Origin: Mesocentrotus franciscanus
Lineage: Eukaryota > Echinodermata > Echinoidea > Camarodonta > Strongylocentrotidae
DNA length: 64,000 bases
Reading direction: 5' to 3'
NCBI GenBank assembly: GCA_037976565.1
Contig: CP137680.1
Coordinates: forward strand, 28,882,348 to 28,946,347
Part shown: in pieces, positions 33,894-47,832 of the stretch
Layout: each line of letters begins with the position of its first letter
Numbering within the stretch: position 1 is the stretch's first letter
Notes under the pieces: model-generated
What the model was told of the DNA's origin: nothing
The model's database searches: none
Seen by the model: only the letters and a program-made list of their open reading frames with translations
Program-made: the position numbers and the translations under genes

Positions 33894-35389
33894 GATTCTA
33901 CTACTGCATGAATAAAATTGGACGGTATCGTGACAACTGCACGGAGTCGCTAGATTTTTGAAGCGCTGTTGATTCTTATCGACTGCTATGAGGTTTACCA
34001 CTCGGTGGTTTACGATGTTACCCCCTAGCGTAATAAGCACACAGATCGAGGATAATACATTACTGGTTTCCTCCGACTACCATGACTGTTTGAAATCCAA
34101 CTTCGACAGGCAACAAAGCGACGACATTCCCTTTCTCGATCAGGAGAGTGCCAGAGAGAGAGAGAGAGAGAGAGAGACTGAGAGACAGAGAGACAGAGCG
34201 ATGAGTCTCGCGTGAGAGCGTGTCACCATTAATGCCAATCAGAAACAATTAGTACTTCAATAACCAGCCCTAAATGGAAATAATGAGGGGGCTTGCGGGC
34301 ATTCGTACGTACATGGAGAGGAGGGGGAAGGGGCTGTGCAAGGCCTTAATTCGCCTTTGCTCAGCACGCAATGGGTAAATAGTTCCGAAAGACCAGTCTG
34401 TTATGTTGTTTCGACCAGTTTTCCCCTCCATCTCCACCCCGCCCCACCCACCCCAAGTCCCCCGAAGAACCCAACAATCTTGATGAAAGCTTCCTGCAGA
34501 ATACAAAGAAGTAAAGCACATCCTTGAGATGATAAGCTCGGAAAAGAAAATTAAAAAAGAATAGCTTCTCGTCCTTCTGTTTTATTAACCTTCCCTTGTC
34601 ATTCATATATATATATATATATATTTAGGCATCCTCTTGACATGTTCGTGTAAGTCAACATTGAAATACATGTAGTTTGAATTTGGCAGTACCCATCGCT
34701 GTTTTAAATCATTTCCGACCGTTATCGTATATTTGCAGACAAGTAAGGGCATAAACAAGAAAGAAACCAAACGACATTATCATCTTAAACTTATCATCAA
34801 TCACTCGAAAACTTCCCCCTTTCCTACCCCTCCACCTTCGCCACTTCATTAGGTCCGTCAAACACGTGACAGACTTGATTGTCTATGGCCGGAGCCCCCT
34901 TTTCCCCATGACGTAATTAATCAGAAAGGGGTGCCCGAATTCCGGACATTCTATATATCCATGGACACACGGTACTGTGCGCAAACAGCTGGGTGAATGC
35001 GGTTAATTGTTTTCAACTCTTGCCAATTAACATAAACAAAACCAAGGATTTATGATTGAGTTGATCATTTCAAAGATTTCTGAAACGCCCATTGTTTCAA
35101 AATTTTGGAGCATTGACAAAAATTACTATTGATATTAATTACTCTTGTTAGCCTGTATTGCAATACAATTTGATCTAACCTCCATATTATGGGTAAATAT
35201 TACAATAATTGTTCATGAAATGGCTGTTTTTACATAGATTGATAGCTCATAAAATAAAATAGAAATTCTTTTGTAATTGGGAGATCAGTGAGTACTCATC
35301 GAGCCAACTAAAGCTCAACAATATTGACCTCTTTAACCAAACATTCTTCCAGAGAATGTGTTTCAAGGTGGGTTCTATAGATCACTGAA

Positions 35390-35870
35390 TTTGTTGTCGT
35401 TCACTTCACCTAGTTTCCAAGACGCCCACAGTTCACGAGACCATGCACAACGGTCCATAAGGCCGAAAGTTCACTAGCACGCATATCCAAGAGCCTGGGC
35501 GGGGGTCACTCGAAACACGATCGCAACTACTTTAAACAAAATCAACCCATGGCAATTTAAAGACCCTATCGTATGCCCCATATGAATCATGTTTAGATTA
35601 CGTAATATGTCTTTGTAATGTTCACACATTTCAAAAAGAGGACATAGCAGGCATTTTTCGAAAGTTTTCAATTTCGAATAGACTGACGGTCCATGAGACC
35701 AACGCGACGGTTCTTGAGACCTACGGTCAATGAGGCCAAAGGTTGTGACTCTGTTTAGACAGCTAGACGGAAGGATCACGACACCAAAGGTCGACGAGTA
35801 CATAAGACCGAAGGGCCATGAGACCGAATTCATCACGTACAATGGACGTTCGGTCTACTGTACTGGAATC
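35390..35870. repeat. Degenerate minisatellite interrupted by a MITE copy
   Basis: Words such as 'ggtccatgagacc', 'ggtcaatgaggcc', 'gggccatgagacc' and 'cggtccataaggcc' recur on both sides of a segment (about 35514-35665) that begins CACGATCGCAACTACTTTAA, as in the MITE at 21643-21836. The order suggests the MITE copy inserted into a minisatellite; its right end is degenerate. Confidence 0.55.
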
Positions 35871-36282
35871 TATGCTTTAGGGTGATCGTATCATACTTGA
35901 TCAATTTTAATACTTCATATTGAGGTGCAATTGAATTATTTCACATCAGAATTATAGTGAGATTTGAAAGCTTTTACAAGCGGGAAGAGATTTTCTCAAC
36001 ATAATGTACGAAGTGTCCATGAAATCCAGCTATAAAATTGATTGATGGAAACCTTTGGCAAAAAGATGCGTCAAAACATTTCTATAAAAGGTAACCTTGT
36101 CCTTATCAAACATATCGAGATATTAAATTGTCATTTGAGAAGATTAAAGCGAAAAATACAACCCTGATAAAATTTGAGAGATACCATAATAAGCATAATT
36201 ATATGGAATTCACACGTAGGACGAAACGGTTGAATTAGTGGTGGTTATTTTACCTGACTGCTAAGAAAGCATAAATGCTTGT

Positions 36283-36443
36283 TGGTAAGCAACCAGAGAA
36301 CCGACGGCTTTAGGTCAGCTCCGAGGGACCTGGTAATGAGGAGTAATGCCTTACCAAAGGGCACTAGCGCATCGACTTGGTTTCAAACCCGGGTCACCGG
36401 ATTACGAGACCACTGCTCTACCAACCGAGCTATCGCGCCTCCT
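36283..36443 (-). repeat. tRNA-derived SINE
   Basis: The minus strand starts GGAGGCGCGATAGCTCGGTT, with a box A (TAGCTCGGTTGGTAGAGC) and a box B (GGGTTTGAAACC) at tRNA spacing, then a body with 'gtgccctttggtaaggcatta'. It is a SINE, not a tRNA gene: there is no matching 3' acceptor half and the body is the shared SINE sequence. Confidence 0.75.
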
Positions 36444-37433
36444 CTTATTCACACGGCATATATGAAGCAACATTGCCCCCAACGAAGGTGCTAGCCTCTA
36501 GGCACAGACTCTCATTTGACACTTTAAAATCTAGAGCAGAGCTTGACCCTGTCAGTCTCTGGTTGTGTCAGGAGCAGCTACAGTGCATGGCATATTGAGT
36601 GTGGTATCGGTATGGTCTCCTTGCTTAGACCCTATGTTATGCATAACGACTGACAAGAATTTTCGAATGCGAACTATGAGGGTGCCACAAATGCCCCGTT
36701 AATGATTTTTCCCCCTTCTTACTGTTGAATCCTATGCATAGTCATAATAGAATATTACAAAAATACTGATATTCAGGATATCCAAACCCACAGGTATCGT
36801 TTAAATTTTGCCATGTTTATGACTAAGGAAGATCACACTCTTGATGACATTGATAAATCTTGGATCTCTATTTCAAGAATGGCTCATTGACTTCATTCTC
36901 ATCAATAAGAAACCTTGTCCTTACTGACATGTAATGATATTGATTGGAAATCAAAACAGATAACATTGAAATAAAATAGTACAGGGGTGATGATCTACGG
37001 GGAGCTCTATTTGAATGACTCTGTGAACAATGCTGTGATTCTTGGCTCCACAGAGAATAATTATGCAACCTGTGATTGTAATTTCAATGATATCTTGGAC
37101 AATTGATGATTCAGGAGGCAGGAGACTGTTTCTTCATTCTTCAAAAGAGATTTATATCAAGGCTGTAATAACACCTGTCCCGTTTTCTTTTCCTTCTATT
37201 CTTTCTTCCTCTTTTTTTCTGTCTTTATTCTTCCTCATTCGTTTTTGTATTTTAAAATCTTATTCTTATTCTCCCCATTTTATTCCTTTTTCATTATCAA
37301 CTTCTCTTTCTCATCTTCTCGTTCGCTTTTCCTTCCTTCCTTGCTCTCCTCTTTCTCTTTCTCTTTCCTCATATTCTCATATCTTCTTGTTTTCTTTATT
37401 GTTTCTGAGCTTCATCTATAGTTCCCTTCTTCT

Positions 37434-37789
<356 letters not shown>

Positions 37790-37790
<1 letters not shown>

Positions 37791-38843
37791 TTTTACTAAA
37801 CACTCGGGTCGCGGCCTGCTGGAAAACACTCGGGTCACGGCTCGCTGGGCAATTTTTTTGTTTTATGGTGTCTTCAAATCGGCCCTACACGCTGGGAAAA
37901 TCTTATCTTAAATCAGCGACTGTTTTTAACCATTTTTCAATGGGGTGCGTTGGGAAATTTACTTTAAAAAGAAGTTGGAAGTTGCGATTGTTTTTTTTTA
38001 ATGATAGAAAAATAAGAGGACAAGAAGTAGGAAAGACAAATACTATAGGTGGATATAGTGGATTTTAGAGAAACTGTAATAGGGCGTACTAGAAGGGATT
38101 ATGATAGGCCTATTAATAGGATGTAAAACAAGGAAGAATGGAAAGAGTGAGAAGATGAATTGCGGAAATTAAGAACAAATTATAGAAGAAAAGGGAAAAG
38201 AGAGAAATACAGAAACGGAGTATATTATAGGCCTAATGGAAAATTGTGGTAGAATGCACCAGAAGAATTAGCAATTAATATAAAGATGGGGAAGATGTAT
38301 TGCAGAAAAAGATAGAGTTACATTGACCTAGAAGAAAAGAGGAATGAAGGGGGAAAATGAAGGGAGAGAAAGAATTAAAGATGTAGAAGAACGATTTTAA
38401 AAAAATGGCATAAGAAAACATAAGATGATAGGGGAAACCAACAAAGAATATCGTAATGATTACATAATGGAATTTAAAAAAAAAATGAAGAGGGAATGAA
38501 AGGACAAAAATTGATAAAAACAGAGAAACCACGACAGAGGGCAGAAATACGATTAAGAAGTTATAGCAGAAGGAATTCAAGAAATGGATGCTAGAAGAAT
38601 CAAAGATAAAGATATACATAAAAGGGTGATAGAAGAGGTGAAAGGAAGAAAAAATGCAAGGGATGTGACGAGAGGATTAAAGAAAGATCAAAATGATAAA
38701 CGATACATAGACCCTTTTCTTGTCGATAACTTCAAATCTCTTCTTCAATAAATTTTCCCCCTTATAAAGCCGATTTGAAGACACCATTAAAAAAAAAATT
38801 GGCCCAGCGAACCGTGACCCGAGTGTTTAGTAAAATCCACTTC
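37790..38843. mobile_element. Non-autonomous DNA element with 60-80 bp inverted termini inside a TAC microsatellite
   Basis: The left terminus (about 37790-37885: TTTTACTAAACACTCGGGTC, then ACGGCTCGCTGGGC and ATGGTGTCTTCAAATCGG) is matched in reverse complement by 38765-38841. The left copy has an extra partial duplication of 'acactcgggtc'. TAC/TTC microsatellite flanks both sides. The interior (about 37985-38740) is strongly purine-rich on the plus strand and codes for nothing recognisable. Confidence 0.75.
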
Positions 38844-38897
38844 TACTACTACTGCTACTAGTACTACTACAACTTCTTCTTCTTCTTCTTCTTCTAT
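38844..38897. repeat. TAC/TTC microsatellite, right flank
   Basis: A short TAC then TTC tract, the apparent continuation of the microsatellite interrupted by the TIR element. Confidence 0.85.
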
Positions 38898-39339
38898 ATT
38901 TAAAGAGAATGTAATGAAGAACGTTTTTAGTAAAAGTTATTCCAAACCTCTCTCGGGAGGTTACTTTCATAATATATATTCATAACAGGAAGACATGATA
39001 TCGTTTCATGCTACCATACGCAAAAAAATAAAACCGCTCAGTAAGGTTTATGTTTCCTGGAAGTGATCCTCACTAGATGAATGTGACTGAGCTCTAAAAA
39101 TATGATTAATATAACATGGTAATGCTATTAAGGGAGAATCCTTGAAGAGTGACTTCCACAAAAACCCCAAAATTGGGATGATGCCGTAGTGGGTGATTGT
39201 TTTAAACATCTGGCCAGTAACTCATCCAGGGCTTAAACCACACTAACCTTTGGCAAATCATGATTTCATTGAGAAGTAAAACATTAACCCTGCATTGCCT
39301 AGTCTTTCGGATATGACTCAAAGCATAATTGATATATTC

Positions 39340-39765
39340 GCACGCAATCAAACAAGCAGGTTAGCAATTAACCAACCAACCAATCAATTAATCAACCATC
39401 AAACCAATCTTCAACCAACCAGCCAATCAATCAATCAATCAATAAAACAACCAGTTAATCAACCAATCAATCAACCATCAAACCAATCTTCAACCAACCA
39501 GTCAATCAATCAATTAATAAACAAATCAACCAGTCAATCAACCAATCAATCAATCAATCAACCAGTCAGTCAATCAATCAATCAATAAATCAACCAGTCA
39601 ATCAACCAGTCAATCAAGCAATCAGTCAATCAATCAACCAGTCAATCAAGCAATCAATCATTCAATCAGCCAGTCAATCGATACATCAATAACCCAACCA
39701 GTCAATCAACCAGTCAATCAACCAGTCAATCAATCAATCAATCAATCAACCAGTCAATTTATCAG

Positions 39766-39797
<32 letters not shown>

Positions 39798-40262
39798 CCA
39801 GTCAATCAATCAATCAAACAACCAGTCAATTAATCAATCAACCAATTAACGAATCAATCAAGCAACCAATTAATCAACCAACCATTCAATCAATCAATAA
39901 ATCTACCAGCCACCACCCCCACCAAAAAACACTCAAACCAATCAATCAATCAACCAACGAACCAACTACTCAATCAACCAACCAGTCAATCAATCAGTCA
40001 TTCAATGAATCAATCAGCCGACCAACCAATCAATGAATCAACCAAGCAACCAGTGAATCAATCAATCAGTCAATCAACCAACCAATCAATCATTCAACCA
40101 ACCAGTCAATATATCATTCAATCAACCAGTTAATCAACCAGTTAATCAGCCAATCAATCAACAAACCAGTCAATCAATCAAGCAATCAATCAAGCAATCA
40201 ATGAATCACTGAACCAACCAGTCAATCAATCAATCAATCAATCAATCATCCAATATATCAAT
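39340..40262. repeat. CAAT/CAAC/CAGT tetranucleotide array (about 0.9 kb)
   Basis: Almost the whole stretch is built of CAAT, CAAC, CAGT and close variants with a short unique break near 39905-39935. The Asn/Gln/Ser/Ile-rich open frame in the first part is a repeat translation. Confidence 0.96.
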
Positions 40263-40685
40263 TAATTTCGTACAGTATCAACCCTATAAGTACCAGACAG
40301 ACCGCCATGCCCTCCCAAGTCTCCGTAAGGGGGGGGGGGTTGCCCTTTTACACTTAAAGCCCCCACTGCACTACTTGTAGCTACTTGCTCCCTCTATATA
40401 GAAAACAATTATCTTATCTTATCTTATGTTAATTGAGAGCTGAGTTGATGAGATAACGACCTGTCAGTGACCAGCTGGGAGGTCTAATCCCTCATGGCCA
40501 AACTAGTGCAGACAGGCTTTAAAAGCATGCTATTGTGTATGTTTTCTATCTCAATCATGTCAATGGAGAAGGCCACAGCCGTTTTGGCCCCCTCCCTACA
40601 TCGTCCCGTCTGGGCGTCCCATGCCTATACTTGTGTCCCTCTATTTGAAGAGGAGCACAGCAGAATAATATTTTAAACAAATCAA

Positions 40686-40752
40686 ATGAAGAGGTGTTGT
40701 GGTCTAGTAGAAAAGTCTCTTGAATCACAAGATACTGGGTTCGGGTGATATT
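40686..40752 (+). repeat. tRNA-like SINE head (degenerate)
   Basis: GAGGTGTTGTGGTCTAGTAG and, after a gap, CTGGGTTCGGGTGA resemble the head of the SINE at 46978-47103 (on the other strand). A body-like segment ('ccactggcaagacaataa', 'gacccaggagcaggaggtgggc') follows near 40905-40985. Confidence 0.45.
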
Positions 40753-41111
40753 AAAAGCACATTACACTTATTATGTCTCTAGTATTGTAGAATGTTTATA
40801 ATTGTATTGGACAATTTACATGTAATTACAATTGCAAATATAGAAATGTTTATTGAAATATATAATATATCATAGTACAGGTAAGTATACATGCTGCAGC
40901 ACTAACTTCCACTGGCAAGACAATAATATACATTCGACACACTCGACCCAGGAGCAGGAGGTGGGCATCTGGTAGAATTTCTTCCTTAAATGCACTGAGC
41001 ACTACGCTGGCCGGAGCTAAAGCAGGGGTTATGGTATACAAAATCATTTAGAAGCGCATAGAGACGTTATATCATATGTGATATGCATTATACAACAACG
41101 AAATATAACTA

Positions 41112-41617
41112 TTAAAGGTAATGCAAAGTTTTGGGAAATTTTAAAATTGGATGGATAGTTATTCTTTAAATTTTTAATATATTTGGATGCCCCTGTGGAT
41201 GTATTATAAGCACTAAAAAATGTAGCCCCTCAAACACTTCTGCTTTCGAGCAAATTGAATAATCAAAATTTACCGGTGCTCCCGGTAAATTTCAAATATT
41301 TCAAATAGCGCCTAAGGCCATTCCATGGTAGCTGCGACCATATAAATCTCAGAATATGCAGTTCCGATATATAATTTCCAAACGGTGATAGCAAATCGGT
41401 CGATTATAGTCAAGAAACATTGTTTTAAAGCTAAAGTAATATCAGTCTTGAGAGGGCGCTATACAAGATAAAGGGTTTATTATTTACAATTTCATCACTT
41501 TAGACTCGATTTCAACCGCGACAACGATCATTGAATATTGTAAAATCGCATATGCTTCCAATATGTTCATTTAAACCAAATTCATGACCCCATACCAAAA
41601 CTTTGTAATACCTTTAA
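41112..41617. mobile_element. TTAA-flanked MITE (member 5)
   Basis: TTAA at 41112-41115 and 41614-41617 bracket AGGTAATGCAAAGTTTTGG and, reversed, AGGTATTACAAAGTTTTGG. No coding capacity is seen. Confidence 0.75.
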
Positions 41618-42764
41618 TGCAAAATGTGATCCGACAAGCATGAGAAGTTACAGGTCTGTCCTAGGAGACTAATAACCTGTATAAGGGGGTATTATGTAAC
41701 GATCAAGAAATGACGCATTGTCAATTTTTACTTAATTTCCTAACTTTATGTAGGTAACCTTTATCTAACTGATCCAACTTTTCGCCTCTGTAATTGGATT
41801 CATTATTCTCTTCAAATACGAGGGGAAAACACAATTGGAAACATTTAAGAATTAAGACTATTCCCATAAACATAGAGAGGATTACTGGCTAGCAAGCGGC
41901 TGTTACACATACCATGACACTGGTTTAATCTCAATTAAAGTTTGAACAAAAATCGCAATTAATTGATGAATTTGCGATTCAGAGATTTCAGCTGACTCAT
42001 TACAGCTGTCATGTGAGTATTGCTGTTTAATTGTCTTCTGAGGTGGTTGTTCACATTTTGTACTGTACATCACATTTCTTTTACATACCTTGTATAGATA
42101 AATGATAGGTGCTTGTACTGTACCTAATAATTGTCATTAGATAATCGTCATCTAATATTGGAACAACCGTTACCTTATATTCGGGCAGACATTGTTTTTA
42201 AAAATAGTTTTTTCAACTATACTTTAGGGACAAAGTTACCCTTTGTTTAAGAAGCGAAAATATTTTTTCTCGCTCGTTGTGTTCACTCGTGAAGTTAAAA
42301 ACAGAATCGTGATGTTGATTTTAGGGCAAGAGTACGTCAGTCCTCATGGCGAGCATATATGATTACACTTAAAGTGTGACATCAGGCTTTGTTATCTATT
42401 GATTTACATACAATTATGATATTTGTTTGTGTGTAGGCCTATTCCTTTTTTCTTTGTTATTGTTGTTGCTTTGGGTTTTTTTCACGGGGAAAGGAATATT
42501 GAATAACCAAAGCCCTTCTATTATTATCAACAAAGTCAATATGCATGTATTGCAGTACCAAATTGACTTTATTTGGTTTCTTTAATGAATTTAATCATTT
42601 GGTGTAAATTTCAAGATTAGTATAGTTATTGACAGCGTTGGATATTTCCATTAATCTAAATCAAAACAGGAGCTTGTCCATCTCGTCCATTATAACTGCG
42701 ATTGGTTGTAAGTTTTATGTGTTAAGAGGAACTGGTGCTGTATACCACTGCATGTTGGTTGTGC

Positions 42765-42836
42765 TTACTGGCTTTCGACTGGGTAGGATGTCACGGTAGT
42801 CTCGGTCGGTGCGGTGATAACCTTTGGACAGGTGGG
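42765..42836 (-). CDS. Copy B exon 6 (candidate terminal exon)
   Basis: Acceptor TTTCATTGATACAG, then 23 codons (PTCPKVITAPTETTVTSYPV...) and TAA. It joins in frame to exon 5 but is not homologous to the 'CLLCV(V/I)S' terminal exons of the other copies. A different terminal exon between 42837 and 45277 cannot be excluded. Confidence 0.5.
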   Translation of the reverse strand, partial: PTCPKVITAPTETTVTSYPVESQ

Positions 42837-44082
42837 CTGTATCAATGAAACAACAAGAGATATTGACTACAAATCTCGAAATTCAACTCAACTTTTGACT
42901 TGTTTTTGGATGAAGTTTGAATTGAAAATATTTTCCAACAGCTTACAAGCCACATTCAGTGATGAAGCGAGGAGATAGTAAAGGGGAGCGGGTAGACATT
43001 CTCCTATCCTGGCGAAAGTCATGACAGGGGTCTTCCTTAAGTAGGCTACATAAAAATAACGTGCTAAGTTTTTTTATTTATTCATTCATTTATTTATTTA
43101 ATCATGTATTTATCTAATTATTCATTCAATCATTCAATCGTTCAATCATTCAACCATTCAATCATTCAATCATTTAGTTATTAAGTTGTTTAGTTATGTA
43201 ATTATAAATTAATTCATTTATCTATTTATTTGGTTAATTTCATGAAAATAAACATTATCAATCACGGAAAAGGGTCATAGGAAAAAGAAAAGAAAGTTTG
43301 AACAAGAGAGACAGGTACAGAGAGAAGGGGAGAGAGAGAGAGAGAGAGAGAGAGAAGAAGAAGAAGAAGAAGAAGAAGAAAAAGAAGATGAAAAAGAAGA
43401 ATACTCTCTCTTATACTCTCTGTCTCAGTCTCTCTCCGTCCTTTCGTTCCCGTTCTTTTGCATTTCATACACCTATATAAGCCTAATGCAACCCCCGCGC
43501 ACACAAACACAGTAACAGGACCCACGCTACCTACGCCGCGTTATACGTGCCAACAGGAAGACTATATAAGACATAAGCTGTATAATGTCCTTTGGCAAGA
43601 CATTAATCCACGTCTGCCACTCCCCACCCAGGTTTCAAATGGGTACCCGGTAGGATGCGAAATTCATTAAAGTTTGTTCAGCATTAAGAGCGTCTGTAAA
43701 ATGGCGCCTGGTTGGAATGCTCCCCAGGGAGTGGATAATGCGCATAATTATATTGTGTGTGGACCAGCCTGAATCCATTGGTTGGGTTAAAAACAAAGCG
43801 CTGATAAAGCCAGAATATTATTATTACGAGTTTTTATCAGTACTACTAATCAACCTTCAGAATATGACCTTACTGTATAGGCAATAGTGACGCCATGTTC
43901 CTGGTCGGAAACTTCACGGAGAGTTTGGTACTGAGAAATGACGCAGAGAAGACATATCGCCTGCAGCAATCAACAAAATAGGCAACAACAAACAATATGA
44001 ATAACTGAACGAATTTTGAAAATAAATAAATACATACATAAATTAATAAATAATTAGATATAATAAAGATTATTAAATAACA

Positions 44083-44117
<35 letters not shown>

Positions 44118-44249
44118 CACTACTACTACTACTACCACTACTACTACTACTATTACTACTACTCCTACTACTACTATTACTACTACTAATAACACTTCTA
44201 CTTCTACTAATACTACTAATACTTCTACTACAACTGCCACTATTACTGT

Positions 44250-44312
<63 letters not shown>

Positions 44313-44934
44313 CACATGTACTACTTCAAATAATAATATTGATGATAATAACGATTAGACCGAAGAAGAAGAGAGAGAAGAAGAATAAAAAGAGGAACAA
44401 TGATAAAAAATAACCATAGCGCTATCCATGAGATTTATTCATTAACAACGTAATTCTATGCCATATAATATCTATCTATGTTCTTTCAAACTTGAATACA
44501 TATAGGCCTATACATATACTTTTATAATACAAAATGTGAAATTATAAGTAAATGGTGTCAGTTTGTAACTTTTTAGTTAATTATGTACGGATTTATTTAG
44601 TTCGCTTTAAATTTAATAATTTTCCAATTTGATTTTAGCACTACATGCGTGAGATGCGTAAAATAAATACAAAATTAAATTTATCATGCAATTTAAACAA
44701 TAACTAAATTGCTGACACCTGTCTAACCGTGCTTTAATCTTCGTATCAACCTCGAAAAGTACCTAATATTTAGGCCTACAAATAATACAATCTTCTCGTT
44801 TTATTTTTCAATTGTCATGAAATAATCCCACTTCTTGTCAATTCCTTCACAATTTTGCTTTACTCCCCTTCATACCTTTCTTGTAATCCACCCATCTCCT
44901 TCACATCTTGATATTTTGATACTCATCCTCCCCT

Positions 44935-44972
<38 letters not shown>

Positions 44973-45652
44973 CCTTCTCTCTCTCTCTCTCTCCCTCTCT
45001 CTCCCCTCTCTCTTTCTCTCTTTCTCTTGTATTCATTCATTGCTGTTTGTCATTCGAATTTCAGTAATCACATGTTTGATCATGGACGGTCCATCGTTTG
45101 ATCCCGCCACTCGATTTAATTTGTATTGACCCCACCTACGGCCAAAATGTGCAAGTCAATCAGAATCTTCACTGGGGCGATCATCTAATCATTGCGCGTA
45201 CAAAAAACAGAGAGTTATCACTAAACATTAACATGCATGCATGATTGATAACAGTTAAGGGTTATCCAAATACTCACATTTACAATTGCCAGCACAATCC
45301 AGGCAACGAGGCTGATGATTAAAGATGTACCTATTTTTTCCTATATCGAAAGGAAACAAAGAAATAAAAAAAGTACTTATTCATCTCAATGAAAATACTC
45401 TGTCTTTATAAAGCAACGCGTATGTGTGTGGGGGAACACGATGCGTGTGTTTGTGAGTCTGCAATGTTCACAAAAACTACAAAGTTTTTAGATTTAATGC
45501 ACTTAAGGTTTGTATTACTGTTTTGATGAAGAGTTTAAATTCAAACACTCTTTTAATATATATTCCACACTCAAACATGTTGTTATTTGATAATTTATAT
45601 TCCTCTAAATTTAGGTCGATAGGGGATCTTCATGTAATTATCGTGTTGATTT

Positions 45653-45687
<35 letters not shown>

Positions 45688-47791
45688 AATGATATACAAC
45701 CCAAGCTCTTTTAAATGTTCAGTGTAATACCCCCCACGGACAAAGTCTGGGAGTCAAACGGTTTCAAGGCCTGCAGAAAATCCCGAACGAAATTGCTATA
45801 CACCACAGTATGATTTATAGTGAATGGTATCACGAAAGTTGTTGAAAAATTATTATTACATTTGTATTACTTCTAATATGACTTTTTTTTAAAGATGAGC
45901 AAGCTCACGATTATTTTTAATCCATACCAGTGGAAAATACTGTGGTAATCCACTTGTGCCACTCCCCACCACTGCAGGTGTAATTGAGTACCTGACAATT
46001 GCTGGGCCATTATAATTTTAGGACCCGCAGAAAGAGCAGCGTTAATATATACTGATGGAGCTGCCCTGGGTTAAAGATAAAGTTGAGTTCTGGTCATGCG
46101 ATTGCATTGTGAAAGAAACGTTGTGGAATCGATCAGAAAAGGGTTGATCATTTAGCATATAAGTATTGGTGTTTACTGCACGGTTCTGGAATCATCAAAA
46201 TGATAAGAAATTTGGCCAAGTCTTGGTAAAGTTACAAGCACTGTACACAGAAAGATGTATATGGGACTACACGATCATGTGGCATAAAAATCTGTCCCGA
46301 TTTTTATGATGTTACATGCCATATTTAGAATATTAAGGCATTTGAAGAGCCATGCTTTTCAGGGAACACTTTTTCTCTGATGTTCTTCCACACTTGCATA
46401 ATAACAATGATAACGCTCACAAATTATTCTTCACCTCTTCCCAGAACTCAACCTTCTCTTTAAGAAGACCCCATTATTATTGACTGAACATTTCCTCAAA
46501 CGCCAAGCGATAATGATATACTCACATACAGTTTATACCAGCTAAAGAGTAGAATAAACCATGCAACGGCTTGAAAGACAATCAAAGCTGTTATAGCTAC
46601 CATGTAAGGGATCAGTAAGCCTTTGATTTTCTGCCATTGATAAAAACAAAATAACAAAGCAATAAAAATACATATATGAACAACAGAAACAGTAATAATC
46701 AGAATACATAAGTGATAACTATATACATAGACGTGGACATCTTAGACATTAAAGTTAAATTACACAAGCATTAGCACTAAGAAAGAGTAAAAGGTGAAAG
46801 AGGGTGATATAGGAAGAAGGACAGTAGATCGAGGTGGGGAGAGAAGGGAATGGGTCAGAATAAGGGGAAGGATATAGAGAGAAGGGGAAAGAGAGCTCAT
46901 GAGAATTAAAGAACGGAGAAGTAGGGACGGTTGTAAGAAGAAAGAGAGAATATCATGAAATGATAATAATTGTATACACACACAAATATGGTAAATATGA
47001 CTTAATGTCTTGCCAAAGGACATTAGTGCCGTGGCGGGACTCGAACCATGAACCATGTGATCGACAGTCCAGTGACGTATCCACTAGACCACGACACCTC
47101 CATACATAGTTTATCTTCATGTACCTTTAACACGCCTATAAGAAGGATGATTGCAGGGATGAAAAGGAAACCAAGTACGATAATGTCGATGATATAAGCT
47201 GCATAAACTCCATATACAGCTACATGTAAGCTTGAAACCTTCTCGATTCCACCTACATGCAATCATTGACAAAAGAAAATATCGATTAATTCATTTTTCC
47301 GAATCCTCAACATGTGAAATACACGTTTTGCAAGTTGAATTCACAAACAAAATCATTTGAATATGTAACAATTTCTCATTTTCATTCCATGAGTTTATTT
47401 CATATAGCATTTACTCATTTCGTGAGAGAATTACAGTAAACAGTGAACAATGAAATGAGTAGAAAACAAACAAACCGGTCTGACACTTGACTCTTAGAAG
47501 AAAAAAATGATACTACCTTTTCTTTTGAATGGATACGATACCAAGATACTATTAAGAGTCAATACAATTAGGTCTATAACTGTAAGAGGCAGCGTCTTTC
47601 ATATCTTTTCAAGCTTTTAAAAGAAGAACAATATAATTCAAAGTTGATATTACCACTTTATTTTATTTCTTGCAAATCATTTATTTTAGACTTACCGGTA
47701 GACCTTTGAAGAGCTATGAATTGTATGATCCAAATCACAATGTATGCTACGCTGTATATCTACATGTACGACAGAGAGAGAGAGAGAGCGG

Positions 47792-47832
<41 letters not shown>

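Noticed and set aside
35474..35842. 122-codon minus-strand open frame
   Set aside because: It runs across a degenerate minisatellite and a MITE copy; no protein similarity was recognised.
36370..36443. Possible tRNA gene on the minus strand
   Set aside because: Same reason: tRNA-like head followed by the shared SINE body; the acceptor stem is not completed.
39295..39588. Asn/Gln/Ser-rich open frame
   Set aside because: Product of the CAAT-type tetranucleotide array.
39340..40262. CRISPR-like spaced repeats
   Set aside because: Units are four bases with no unique spacers, and the genome is that of an animal.
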